Below are positions 1 through 5,767 of a stretch of DNA of 8,475 bases, piece by piece. Under the pieces are notes generated by a model. The model was given only the letters and a program-made list of their open reading frames with translations. It was not told the DNA's origin and searched no databases. The DNA is taken from assembly GCA_002329645.1 (NCBI GenBank), contig DCTS01000093.1:34969-43443 (forward strand). The letters run 5' to 3'. The position numbers and the translations under genes were made by a program. The stretch's first letter is position 1, and each line of letters begins with the position of its first letter. This DNA comes from Lachnoclostridium sp. UBA1434. Its GTDB lineage: Bacteria; Bacillota; Clostridia; Lachnospirales; Lachnospiraceae.

Positions 1-1
1 C

Positions 2-397
2 TTTAAGACTGAAAAGGCTATGACTGAAAAAGCCTATGAGCTGCTTGAGGTGTTTGACCTTAAGAAGGATGCAGGTCTGCTTTCGTCAAATCTGCCGTAC
101 GGTAAACAGAGAAAGCTGGAGATAGCCAGGGCCTTGGCTACCAATCCCAAGCTGCTCTTGCTTGATGAGCCGGCAGCAGGGATGAATCCGGCAGAGACGG
201 AAGAGCTTATGAAGACAATAACTATTATTAGGGATAAATATGATCTGACTATTTTGCTTATAGAGCATGACATGAAACTTGTGGCAGGCATTTGTGAAAA
301 GATATTTGTTCTTAACTTCGGTATGGAACTGGCCAATGGGCTGCCCCAGGACGTACTTAACAATCCTGAGGTAATAAAGGCTTATTTGGGCCAGTAG
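2..397 (+). CDS. livG: Branched-chain amino acid ABC transporter ATP-binding protein LivG, 3' part (5' end outside window)
   Basis: C-terminal 131 residues of an ABC ATPase; the reading frame is open to the left edge, so the ATG at 20 is internal and the Walker A part lies outside the window. What is visible fits LivG: the degenerate signature LPYGKQRKLEIARAL (LivG proteins carry a Y-G-x-Q-R form instead of LSGGQ), Walker B LLLLDEPAAGMNP, the H-loop LLIEHDMKLV, and the typical ending with NPEVIKAYLG. In the family, LivG pairs with LivF on the cytoplasmic face of the LivHM permease and powers uptake of leucine, isoleucine and valine; related systems carry other amino acids, amides or urea, so the substrate is not proven. 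livF follows after 36 nt, supporting the assignment and an operon whose permease and binding-protein genes should be upstream. Confidence 0.93.
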   Translation, partial: FKTEKAMTEKAYELLEVFDLKKDAGLLSSNLPYGKQRKLEIARALATNPKLLLLDEPAAGMNPAETEELMKTITIIRDKYDLTILLIEHDMKLVAGICEKIFVLNFGMELANGLPQDVLNNPEVIKAYLGQ

Positions 398-433
398 CAT
401 GCCCTGTGTTAAATCATATCTGGAGGAATTAAT

Positions 434-1144
434 ATGGCATTGCTTGAGGTTAAAGACCTGCAGGTTTATTACGGAGTGATACAGGCTGTCAAGGGCGTAT
501 CCTTTACGGTAGAAGAGGGAGAGATAATTGCCCTTATTGGCGCAAACGGAGCCGGCAAGACTACCATACTCCATACAATCAACGGTTTAATAGAAGCAAA
601 AGGCGGGGAAATTCTATTTGAAGGCGCCAATCTGCAGAAGATACCTGCCCATAAAATAGTATCACTCGGTATTGCGCATGTACCGGAGGGAAGACGGGTA
701 TTTTCCCAGCTTACCGTGTATGACAACCTTTTGATGGGAGCATATACACGCAGCGATAAATCGGAGATAGCCAATTCCCTTGAAAGGGTTTATACAAGAT
801 TTCCAAGGCTTAAGGAACGCAGGAACCAGTATGCGGGGACCTTGAGCGGGGGAGAGCAGCAGATGCTGGCAATGGGAAGGGCTTTAATGTCCTCTCCCAG
901 GATATTGCTTATGGATGAGCCCTCTATGGGACTTTCACCCATTCTTGTGGAGGAAATATTTGATATTATTAATGAAATCAATAAAAGCGGTACCACCATT
1001 CTTCTGGTTGAGCAAAATGCAAGAAAGGCTTTGTCGGTTGCGAACCGTGCATATGTGCTGGAAACAGGAAAAATTGTACTGGAGGGCGACGCACGATACC
1101 TGATGAATGACGAATCAGTTAAAAAGGCATATTTGGGTGAGTAG
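434..1144 (+). CDS. livF: Branched-chain amino acid ABC transporter ATP-binding protein LivF
   Basis: Complete 236-residue ABC ATPase, the usual LivF length. Walker A is GANGAGKT at residues 36-43, the signature LSGGEQ at 137-142, and Walker B ILLMDEP at 157-163. The switch position reads LLVEQN (190-195) with Gln where most ABC ATPases have the H-loop His; this is normal for LivF and separates it from LivG. The start is set by GGAGG at 422-426, seven bases before the ATG. It should form a heterodimer with the preceding LivG and drive a LivHM-type permease in the cytoplasmic membrane. Branched-chain amino acids are the default substrate, but amide or urea importers have very similar ATPases, and the binding protein that would decide is not in the window. 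Confidence 0.95.
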   Translation: MALLEVKDLQVYYGVIQAVKGVSFTVEEGEIIALIGANGAGKTTILHTINGLIEAKGGEILFEGANLQKIPAHKIVSLGIAHVPEGRRVFSQLTVYDNLLMGAYTRSDKSEIANSLERVYTRFPRLKERRNQYAGTLSGGEQQMLAMGRALMSSPRILLMDEPSMGLSPILVEEIFDIINEINKSGTTILLVEQNARKALSVANRAYVLETGKIVLEGDARYLMNDESVKKAYLGE

Positions 1145-1177
1145 GCAATACAACTCTTAAAGGAGGTTGATATTGAT

Positions 1178-1804
1178 ATGGATAAAAGCAAATATGTTAT
1201 TACAATAGCGAGAGGATACGGAAGCGGCGGTAGGACTATCGGAAGAATGCTTGCGGCTGAATTGGGTATTAATTTCTACGACAGGGAGCTGTTAAGGCTT
1301 GCCTCCGATGACAGCGGCATAAATGAGGAACTATTTGCAAAGGCGGACGAGAAGCTTAAAAAAAGCCTGCTGTTTAAGATTGCAAGAAAGGAATATAAGG
1401 GCGAGCTTATTCCGCCCGACAGTGATGATTTCGTATCTAATGACAATCTGTTCAATTACCAGGCAAAAATTATTAAGGAGCTTGCTGCTACGGAATCATG
1501 TGTAATTGTAGGGCGCTGCGCCGATTTTGTCCTTAAGGACTATGACAATGTGGTAAGGCTTTTCATACACGCACCTTTGGATAGCTGCATAAAGACCTTG
1601 AAGGAGATGTACGGTACCTCCGAAAAGGAGGCAGTAAAGCAGATAGCTTCTATTGACAAGCACAGAGCGGAATACTATAAATATTATACGGGCAGGGACT
1701 GGCAGGATGCAGAAAATTATGACCTCTGCCTTAATACGGCCATGCTGGGATTTGAAAAATGCGTGGAAATAGTCAAGGCATATCTGGATATTCGTTTCAG
1801 GTAG
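1178..1804 (+). CDS. Cytidylate kinase-like family protein (P-loop nucleotide/nucleoside kinase fold)
   Basis: 208-residue protein with a very strong ribosome site (AAAGGAGG ending at 1165, 12 bases before the ATG). The N-terminus reads ITIARGYGSGGRTIGRMLA (residues 8-26), a P-loop-like glycine turn in which Arg19 sits where a classical Walker A has Lys. YDRE (34-37), IVGRCADFVL (110-119) and the C-terminal DKHRAEYYKYYTG (160-172) plus NYDLCLNT (180-187) match the cytidylate-kinase-like family common in Clostridia. This is not the standard Cmk fused or adjacent to rpsA or ispH. The family is inferred to phosphorylate a nucleotide or a similar small molecule; the substrate of this protein is unknown. 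It lies 33 nt after livF and shortly before an aminotransferase gene, so it is probably co-transcribed with them. Family call is firm, function is not. Confidence 0.85.
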   Translation: MDKSKYVITIARGYGSGGRTIGRMLAAELGINFYDRELLRLASDDSGINEELFAKADEKLKKSLLFKIARKEYKGELIPPDSDDFVSNDNLFNYQAKIIKELAATESCVIVGRCADFVLKDYDNVVRLFIHAPLDSCIKTLKEMYGTSEKEAVKQIASIDKHRAEYYKYYTGRDWQDAENYDLCLNTAMLGFEKCVEIVKAYLDIRFR

Positions 1805-1827
1805 GCTAAGAAGAATAGTGATAATAT

Positions 1828-1839
1828 GGAAGGCGGGAG
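1828..1839 (+). promoter_or_regulatory. Ribosome binding site for the aminotransferase, deciding its start
   Basis: GGAAGG (1828-1833) and GGGAG (1835-1839) sit before the ATG at 1844 and overlap the alternative upstream ATG at 1826. They favour 1844 as the true start, since only a weak AAGAA precedes 1826. Confidence 0.5.
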
Positions 1840-1843
1840 CAGG

Positions 1844-3037
1844 ATGATATCAAAGAGCATGGAGGGGCTGGTAAAAAACAGCTCCGTTATCAGGGCAATG
1901 TTTGAGGAAGGAAAGCGTCTGGCGAGCATTTACGGTGAGGAGAATGTTTATGACTTCAGCCTCGGTAATCCCAGTGTTGCCCCTCCTGCAGGAGTAAAGG
2001 AAGCTCTCCTTAAGGTGTTAAACGGGGAGGACGATAAGCTCATACACGGCTATATGAATAATTCCGGATATGAGGATGTAAGGGAAAGGATAGCAGAATC
2101 CATAAACAAGCTATTCGGCACCTCCTTCAGTCAAGATAATATAGTAATGACAGTGGGAGCGGCAGGAGGACTTAATGTTATACTTAAGTCGCTTATTGAT
2201 CCCGGGGATGAGGTTGTGGTATTTGCTCCGTTTTTCGGGGAGTACCGCAATTATATCAGCAACTTCGACGGCAAGCTTGTTGTGATTTCACCGGATATCG
2301 CAAGCTTTCAACCCAACCTTGCAGAGCTTGAGGAAAGGCTTTCACCAAAAACCAAGGCTGTAATAGTCAATACTCCCAACAATCCAACCGGGGTTATATA
2401 TTCGGAGGACACCATAAAAAAACTTGCAGATATATTAAATAGGAAGCAAAAGGAGTATGCCTCCTCAATATACCTGATTTCCGATGAACCCTACAGGGAG
2501 CTTGCATATGATCAGGCAGAGGTCCCCTACCTAACAAAGTATTATGATAATACGATAGTAGGGTATTCATTCAGCAAATCCTTATCCCTTCCCGGGGAAA
2601 GAATCGGATATCTTGTCATACCCGATGAGGCTGATGCTTCTGAGGAGATTAAGGCGGCAGCTAATGTGGCCAACCGTATACTCGGCTTTGTGAATGCACC
2701 CTCGCTTATTCAAAGAGCCCTTATGCATTGCCTTGATTCAGGGGTGGATGTTGAAGCTTATAACCGCAACAGGCTTCTTTTATACAATTCCCTGATATCA
2801 TACGGATATAGCTGCATAAAGCCCCAGGGGGCATTCTATCTGTTCATAAAATCATTGGAGCCTGATGACACAGCATTTTGCAATGCGGCTAAAAGGCATA
2901 ACATACTTATAGTACCGGGCACCTCGTTCGGTTGTCCCGGCTTTGCAAGAATTGCATATTGCGTAGATTATGACATGATAACCAGATCGCTTCCGGGTTT
3001 TAAAAAATTAGCGGAGGAATACGGCCTTAAGCAATAA
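1844..3037 (+). CDS. PLP-dependent aminotransferase, class I/II (aspartate aminotransferase-like)
   Basis: 397 residues from the ATG at 1844. Fold-type I aminotransferase landmarks are in order: FSLGNPS near residue 38, the glycine-rich VGAAGG (104-109) that grips the cofactor phosphate, NTPNNPTG (176-183), DEPY (214-217) with the Asp that pairs with the pyridine nitrogen, SFSKSLSLPGERIG (242-255) with Schiff-base Lys245, and Arg369 in ARIAY for the substrate carboxylate. I prefer 1844 because GGGAG and GGAAGG precede it and MISKSMEGL resembles the usual N-terminus of close relatives; an in-frame ATG at 1826 would add six residues but has a poor ribosome site. The donor and acceptor cannot be read from sequence; related clostridial proteins are labelled aspartate aminotransferase without firm evidence. 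It is followed after 17 nt by a second aminotransferase. Confidence 0.9.
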   Translation: MISKSMEGLVKNSSVIRAMFEEGKRLASIYGEENVYDFSLGNPSVAPPAGVKEALLKVLNGEDDKLIHGYMNNSGYEDVRERIAESINKLFGTSFSQDNIVMTVGAAGGLNVILKSLIDPGDEVVVFAPFFGEYRNYISNFDGKLVVISPDIASFQPNLAELEERLSPKTKAVIVNTPNNPTGVIYSEDTIKKLADILNRKQKEYASSIYLISDEPYRELAYDQAEVPYLTKYYDNTIVGYSFSKSLSLPGERIGYLVIPDEADASEEIKAAANVANRILGFVNAPSLIQRALMHCLDSGVDVEAYNRNRLLLYNSLISYGYSCIKPQGAFYLFIKSLEPDDTAFCNAAKRHNILIVPGTSFGCPGFARIAYCVDYDMITRSLPGFKKLAEEYGLKQ

Positions 3038-3054
3038 GGACGTAAAATAATAAT

Positions 3055-4125
3055 ATGAAGCCTTGGGAAAATAATATCAGAAAAATTAAGCCATATACTC
3101 CGGGTGAACAACCCGGTGTTAAGGATATAGTAAAGCTGAACACCAATGAGAATCCTTTTCCTCCCGCACCGGGTGTTATGAAGGCGCTGAAGGGTATGGA
3201 TCCCGACAGCTTGAGACGTTACCCGGACCCTTCCATCAGGCTGCTTACAGCTGAGCTGGCCCGCTTCTATAAGCTTGAGGAGGACATGGTATTTGCAGGA
3301 GTGGGCTCGGATGACGTACTTGCTATGGCCTTCCTGGCCTTTTTCAATTCGGATAAGCCCATACTTTTTCCGGATATATCATATTCCTTCTATCCGGTTT
3401 GGTGCGATTTGTTTCACATTCCTTATGAGACTCCTCCTCTTGACGAGAATTTTAAGATTAACAGGAAGGATTACTATAAGGAAAACGGCGGTGTTGTAAT
3501 TGCAAATCCCAACGCCCCGACAGGCATATGTGAGGATTTATCCTTTATTGAGGATATATTAAGCCACAATAAGGATTGTATTGTTATTATAGATGAAGCA
3601 TATATAGACTTTTCAGGTAAGGATTCGGCTGTAGGGCTTATTCACAAGTACGACAACCTGATTGTTGTCCAGACATTTTCCAAGGCCCGTTCCATGGCTG
3701 GTATGAGGATCGGATACGCCATGGGAAATCCAGTGCTGATAAAAGCACTTAATGATGTTAAGTATTCCATCAACTCTTACACCATGAATTCAACTGCCAT
3801 AATAGCAGGGGTCGAAGCGGTCAGGGATGCGGAATACTGCAGGAATGCAATTGAGAAAATAATAAAGGAAAGAGCAAGGTCTGAAGAGCAGTTTAAGCAG
3901 CTTGGCTTTACTTTCACGGAATCGGGTTCGAATTTTCTGTTTGTAACCCACAGGACACTCCCGGCATCGGAGATTTTTAACGCTTTAAGGGAGAATAATA
4001 TATATGTAAGATATTTTAACGCTCCGAGAATAGATAATTATCTTCGGGTTTCAATCGGAAAGCCGGAGGATATGGACAAATTATTTGCATTTTTAAAGGA
4101 ATATATAGAATCAAGAAACGCTTGA
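3055..4125 (+). CDS. hisC: Histidinol-phosphate aminotransferase (HisC family)
   Basis: 356 residues, the normal HisC length. Landmarks: KLNTNENPFPPAP (27-39), RYPDPS (55-60), NPNAPTG (151-157), IIDEAYIDF (178-186) with Asp180 facing the PLP nitrogen, TFSKARSMAGMRIGYA (207-222) with Schiff-base Lys210, and YLRVSIG (329-335) with Arg331 for the substrate carboxylate. In histidine synthesis HisC converts imidazole-acetol phosphate and glutamate to histidinol phosphate; some homologues also act on aromatic amino acids. No other his gene is present. The lysine region has KARSMAG rather than the common KAFGLAG; I recall similar forms in clostridial HisC-like proteins. The ribosome site is weak: AAGGA at 3036-3040 overlaps the upstream stop codon and lies 14 nt from the ATG, so translation may be coupled. 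Family assignment is secure; exact substrate is less so. Confidence 0.85.
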   Translation: MKPWENNIRKIKPYTPGEQPGVKDIVKLNTNENPFPPAPGVMKALKGMDPDSLRRYPDPSIRLLTAELARFYKLEEDMVFAGVGSDDVLAMAFLAFFNSDKPILFPDISYSFYPVWCDLFHIPYETPPLDENFKINRKDYYKENGGVVIANPNAPTGICEDLSFIEDILSHNKDCIVIIDEAYIDFSGKDSAVGLIHKYDNLIVVQTFSKARSMAGMRIGYAMGNPVLIKALNDVKYSINSYTMNSTAIIAGVEAVRDAEYCRNAIEKIIKERARSEEQFKQLGFTFTESGSNFLFVTHRTLPASEIFNALRENNIYVRYFNAPRIDNYLRVSIGKPEDMDKLFAFLKEYIESRNA

Positions 4126-4127
4126 TT
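4109..4127 (+). terminator. Weak hairpin at the end of hisC, possible terminator
   Basis: Perfect 7-bp inverted repeat AATCAAG / CTTGATT with a 5-nt loop, spanning the hisC stop codon. The following bases (TGGTTTATTA) are only loosely T-rich and the stem is AT-rich, so this is a poor intrinsic terminator, but it lies where the upstream operon should end, just before a predicted promoter. Confidence 0.35.
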
Positions 4128-4140
4128 TGGTTTATTACTC

Positions 4141-4169
4141 TTGGTCAATATATTACGGTTATTTATAAT
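4141..4169 (+). promoter_or_regulatory. Predicted sigma-A promoter for the response regulator-queH pair
   Basis: A perfect -10 box TATAAT (4164-4169) lies exactly 17 bp after TTGGTC (4141-4146), which matches three of six -35 consensus positions. It falls in the AT-rich 103-bp gap before the receiver gene, giving a leader of roughly 50 nt. Predicted only from sequence. Confidence 0.5.
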
Positions 4170-4216
4170 TATACATATAAATAACTTTATGTTATGTATG
4201 TTCAAGGATGTATTGT

Positions 4217-4221
4217 GGGGG
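4217..4221 (+). promoter_or_regulatory. Ribosome binding site deciding the response regulator start
   Basis: GGGGG seven bases before the ATG at 4229. An in-frame ATG at 4208 lies upstream of this site and would put it inside the coding sequence, so 4229 is the better start. Confidence 0.65.
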
Positions 4222-4228
4222 AATAATC

Positions 4229-4621
4229 ATGAGAATCTTAATTGCTGAGGATGATTTTGCCAGCAGGAAGTTCATGCTTCGTTTCTTATCAATGTACGGA
4301 GAGTGTGACGTTACGGTTGATGGAAGCGAAGCAGTGCAGGCTTTTGAGATGGCGCTTGAGTCCAATGAGGGTTACGATTTGGTATGCCTTGATATTATGA
4401 TGCCGGGTGAGGACGGTTATCAGGCATTAAAAAAGATCAGGGAGATTGAAGACAGGATGAATCTTCCTGAGAATAAGAGAGCAAAGATTATCATGACCAC
4501 AGCCCTGAATGAGAAAAGAAATGTTACTAAGGCCTTTGACTTAGGCTGCAATGCATATGCCGGAAAACCCATTGACCAGGAGAAATTCAGGAATGTACTT
4601 AAAAAGCTTGAACTAATATAA
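4229..4621 (+). CDS. Stand-alone response regulator receiver protein (CheY-like)
   Basis: 130 residues from the ATG at 4229, just one receiver domain. The acidic pocket is Glu7-Asp8-Asp9 in ILIAEDDFAS, the phospho-acceptor is Asp55 in LVCLDIMMPGEDGY (51-64), the switch residue is Thr91 in IIMTTA, and Lys113 is in the conserved KP pair of YAGKP. All residues needed for phosphorylation and switching are present, so it should be active. There is no DNA-binding or enzyme output domain, so it is expected to act by protein contact or as a phosphorelay step. No histidine kinase is in the window, so its partner is unknown. The start at 4229 follows from the GGGGG ribosome site; the ATG at 4208 would add seven atypical residues. 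queH begins three nucleotides after the stop, so the two are probably co-transcribed. Confidence 0.9.
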   Translation: MRILIAEDDFASRKFMLRFLSMYGECDVTVDGSEAVQAFEMALESNEGYDLVCLDIMMPGEDGYQALKKIREIEDRMNLPENKRAKIIMTTALNEKRNVTKAFDLGCNAYAGKPIDQEKFRNVLKKLELI

Positions 4622-4624
4622 AGG

Positions 4625-5260
4625 GTGAGCATATTGGAGATTTACCGGAAGGAGCTTGACAAGATAATTGAAGAAATAACTAAGAGCAACAGGACTCCAT
4701 CCCTTCTGATTCACAGCTGCTGCGCTCCATGCAGCAGTTATGTGCTGGAATATCTTTCTGCATTTTTCAAAATCACTGTTTTTTACTTCAATCCCAATAT
4801 ATACCCCGAGGATGAATACTTAAAAAGGCTTGAGGAACAAATCAGGCTTATAAACAGTATGCCGTTATCTAATCCTGTAAGCTTAAGGGTTGGTGAATAC
4901 CGTCCGGAGACCTTTTATGAGTATATAAGGAGTTACGAGGATGAGCCGGAAGCAGGTGAAAGATGCTTCAGATGCTACAGGCAAAGACTTGAGGAAGCAG
5001 CACGGCTTGCCAGAGAAGAAGGCTTTGATTACTTTACAACCACCTTATCGGTAAGCCCTCATAAAAACGCCGTGAAGCTGAATGAAATCGGAAACGACAT
5101 AGCAAAGGATATGGGCGTCTCATTTCTTCCCTCCGATTTTAAAAAGAAGAACGGATATAAGCGTTCCATCGAGCTTTCAAAGCAATACGGACTATACCGC
5201 CAGGACTATTGCGGATGCATATATTCCTTGCGGGATAGACAGAAGGCAAGCAATTCTTAG
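4625..5260 (+). CDS. queH: Epoxyqueuosine reductase QueH (cobalamin-independent)
   Basis: 211 residues of the QueH family (formerly DUF208). All signature cysteines are present: Cys32-Cys33 and Cys36 in HSCCAPCSS, Cys114 and Cys117 in GERCFRCYRQRL, and Cys196 and Cys198 in YRQDYCGCIYS. Also seen are FYFNPNIYPEDEYLKR (53-68) and the TTTLSVSPHKN stretch (138-148). QueH reduces epoxyqueuosine to queuosine at wobble position 34 of tRNAs with GUN anticodons; it binds an Fe-S cluster with an additional iron and replaces the cobalamin enzyme QueG. The start is non-ATG: GTG at 4625 (used here), with AAAGG immediately before it, or TTG at 4634, which has GGGTGA at a better distance and would remove three residues. 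Three-nucleotide spacing from the receiver gene suggests coupling. No other queuosine gene is nearby. Confidence 0.93.
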   Translation: MSILEIYRKELDKIIEEITKSNRTPSLLIHSCCAPCSSYVLEYLSAFFKITVFYFNPNIYPEDEYLKRLEEQIRLINSMPLSNPVSLRVGEYRPETFYEYIRSYEDEPEAGERCFRCYRQRLEEAARLAREEGFDYFTTTLSVSPHKNAVKLNEIGNDIAKDMGVSFLPSDFKKKNGYKRSIELSKQYGLYRQDYCGCIYSLRDRQKASNS

Positions 5261-5297
5261 GTATTGAGCAAATCAGATGCGATACTATTATCAAGGA

Positions 5298-5352
5298 AAG
5301 GGCAATTGCTCCCCGTAGATGCACATTGTGTGTGAGGGGAGTGGCTGCCCTT
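5298..5352 (+). terminator. Long imperfect hairpin after queH, probable terminator
   Basis: Arms 5298-5314 and 5336-5352 (AAGGGCA...GCTCCCC against GGGGAGT...TGCCCTT) pair over 17 positions with one A-C mismatch and three G-T wobbles. The 21-nt top can fold further, GCACA (5321-5325) with TGTGT (5329-5333). The 3' side continues TTTATTAATAT, a loose rather than perfect U tract. Position 37 nt after the queH stop fits transcription termination; an RNA-processing or other structural role cannot be excluded. Confidence 0.55.
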
Positions 5353-5400
5353 TATTAATATCATATCTGTTATTGTGCTACAGCACCTTTTATGCGTTCT

Positions 5401-5418
5401 GATTGCTGCAATCTTTTT
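5401..5418 (+). terminator. Small hairpin with T5 tract before feoA promoter
   Basis: GATTG-CTG-CAATC (5401-5413) is a 5-bp stem with a 3-nt loop followed by TTTTT. The layout is that of a small intrinsic terminator, insulating feoAB from upstream reading, but the short, GC-poor stem makes this uncertain. Confidence 0.3.
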
Positions 5419-5432
5419 GCCATCCCTGCATA

Positions 5433-5461
5433 TTGACAAATAAAATGCGTAGGAATATACT
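5433..5461 (+). promoter_or_regulatory. Predicted strong sigma-A promoter of feoAB
   Basis: Consensus -35 TTGACA (5433-5438), 17-bp spacer, and -10 TATACT (5456-5461, five of six matches). Transcription should start near 5468, leaving a leader of about 75 nt before feoA and placing the Fur box just downstream of the start. Confidence 0.75.
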
Positions 5462-5479
5462 AACTAAATGGATGACAAA

Positions 5480-5494
5480 TGATAATTATTATCA
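5480..5494. promoter_or_regulatory. Fur box (perfect 7-1-7 inverted repeat)
   Basis: TGATAATTATTATCA is a perfect palindrome of two 7-bp halves around one base and equals the 7-1-7 Fur operator consensus described for Bacillus subtilis (TGATAATNATTATCA). It lies about 19 bp downstream of the -10 box of the feoAB promoter, so iron-loaded Fur would be expected to block initiation or early elongation and to release feoAB in low iron. PerR and Zur use related 7-1-7 sites, but the exact half-site and the ferrous transporter context point to Fur. Confidence 0.85.
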
Positions 5495-5544
5495 ATTAGG
5501 ATTTTCCATTAGAGGCATTTTTATGAAAGCGGGGCAAATTTATT

Positions 5545-5766
5545 ATGACATTAAAGGATGCGAGGATTGGCGGCTCGTACATAATCGGCTCAATGGAGCT
5601 GGATGCAGTTACTTTGCAGAGGCTGGGGGCAATGGGCATGACAAGGGGAACCGGAGTGAGGCTCTTAAACCGCAACAGAGAGGGTACCGTGATTATAATG
5701 GTCCGGGGCAGCAGGCTGGCTCTTGGTAAGGGCATAACAGGATCAATACTGGTCAGGGAGGCATAA
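5545..5766 (+). CDS. feoA: Ferrous iron transport protein A (FeoA)
   Basis: 73-residue small SH3-like protein, the usual FeoA size. The characteristic core is visible: LQRLGAMGMTRGTGVRLLN (24-42) and VRGSRLALGKGITGSILV (53-70), matching the family's L-x-x-L-G-(L/M)-x-x-G-T-x-V and G-x-x-(I/L)-A-L-G patterns. FeoA is cytoplasmic and needed for FeoB-dependent Fe(II) uptake, probably by contact with FeoB; its exact role is not settled. The ribosome site is modest (GCGGGG at 5529-5534, 10 nt before the ATG). The stop codon is one nucleotide from the feoB start, so the two are surely co-transcribed and probably translationally coupled. A Fur box and a near-consensus promoter lie directly upstream, indicating iron repression. 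Confidence 0.93.
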   Translation: MTLKDARIGGSYIIGSMELDAVTLQRLGAMGMTRGTGVRLLNRNREGTVIIMVRGSRLALGKGITGSILVREA

Positions 5767-5767
5767 T

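Noticed and set aside
86..574. Long minus-strand reading frame opposite livG and livF, with others opposite most genes
   Set aside because: They lie antisense to strongly conserved coding sequence, resemble no family I recognise, and are expected by-products of the codon usage on the + strand.
1001..1018. Missing H-loop histidine in LivF (Gln194 instead)
   Set aside because: This substitution is normal for the LivF family and not a defect.
1826..1843. Upstream ATG as start of the class I/II aminotransferase
   Set aside because: Poor ribosome site, and the six extra residues do not resemble the N-terminus of relatives; the ATG at 1844 is better supported.
5281..5292. GATACTATTATC, resembling a second Fur half-site pair
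   Set aside because: The spacing is wrong for a 7-1-7 or 6-1-6 site and it lies before the queH hairpin, about 150 bp upstream of the feoAB promoter.
5375..5386. GTGC-TACA-GCAC hairpin followed by CTTTT
   Set aside because: A 4-bp stem is too short to support a terminator call.
5403..5729. 108-codon plus-strand frame starting at a TTG before feoA
   Set aside because: It covers the feoAB promoter and Fur box and overlaps feoA in another frame; no ribosome site and no recognisable protein.
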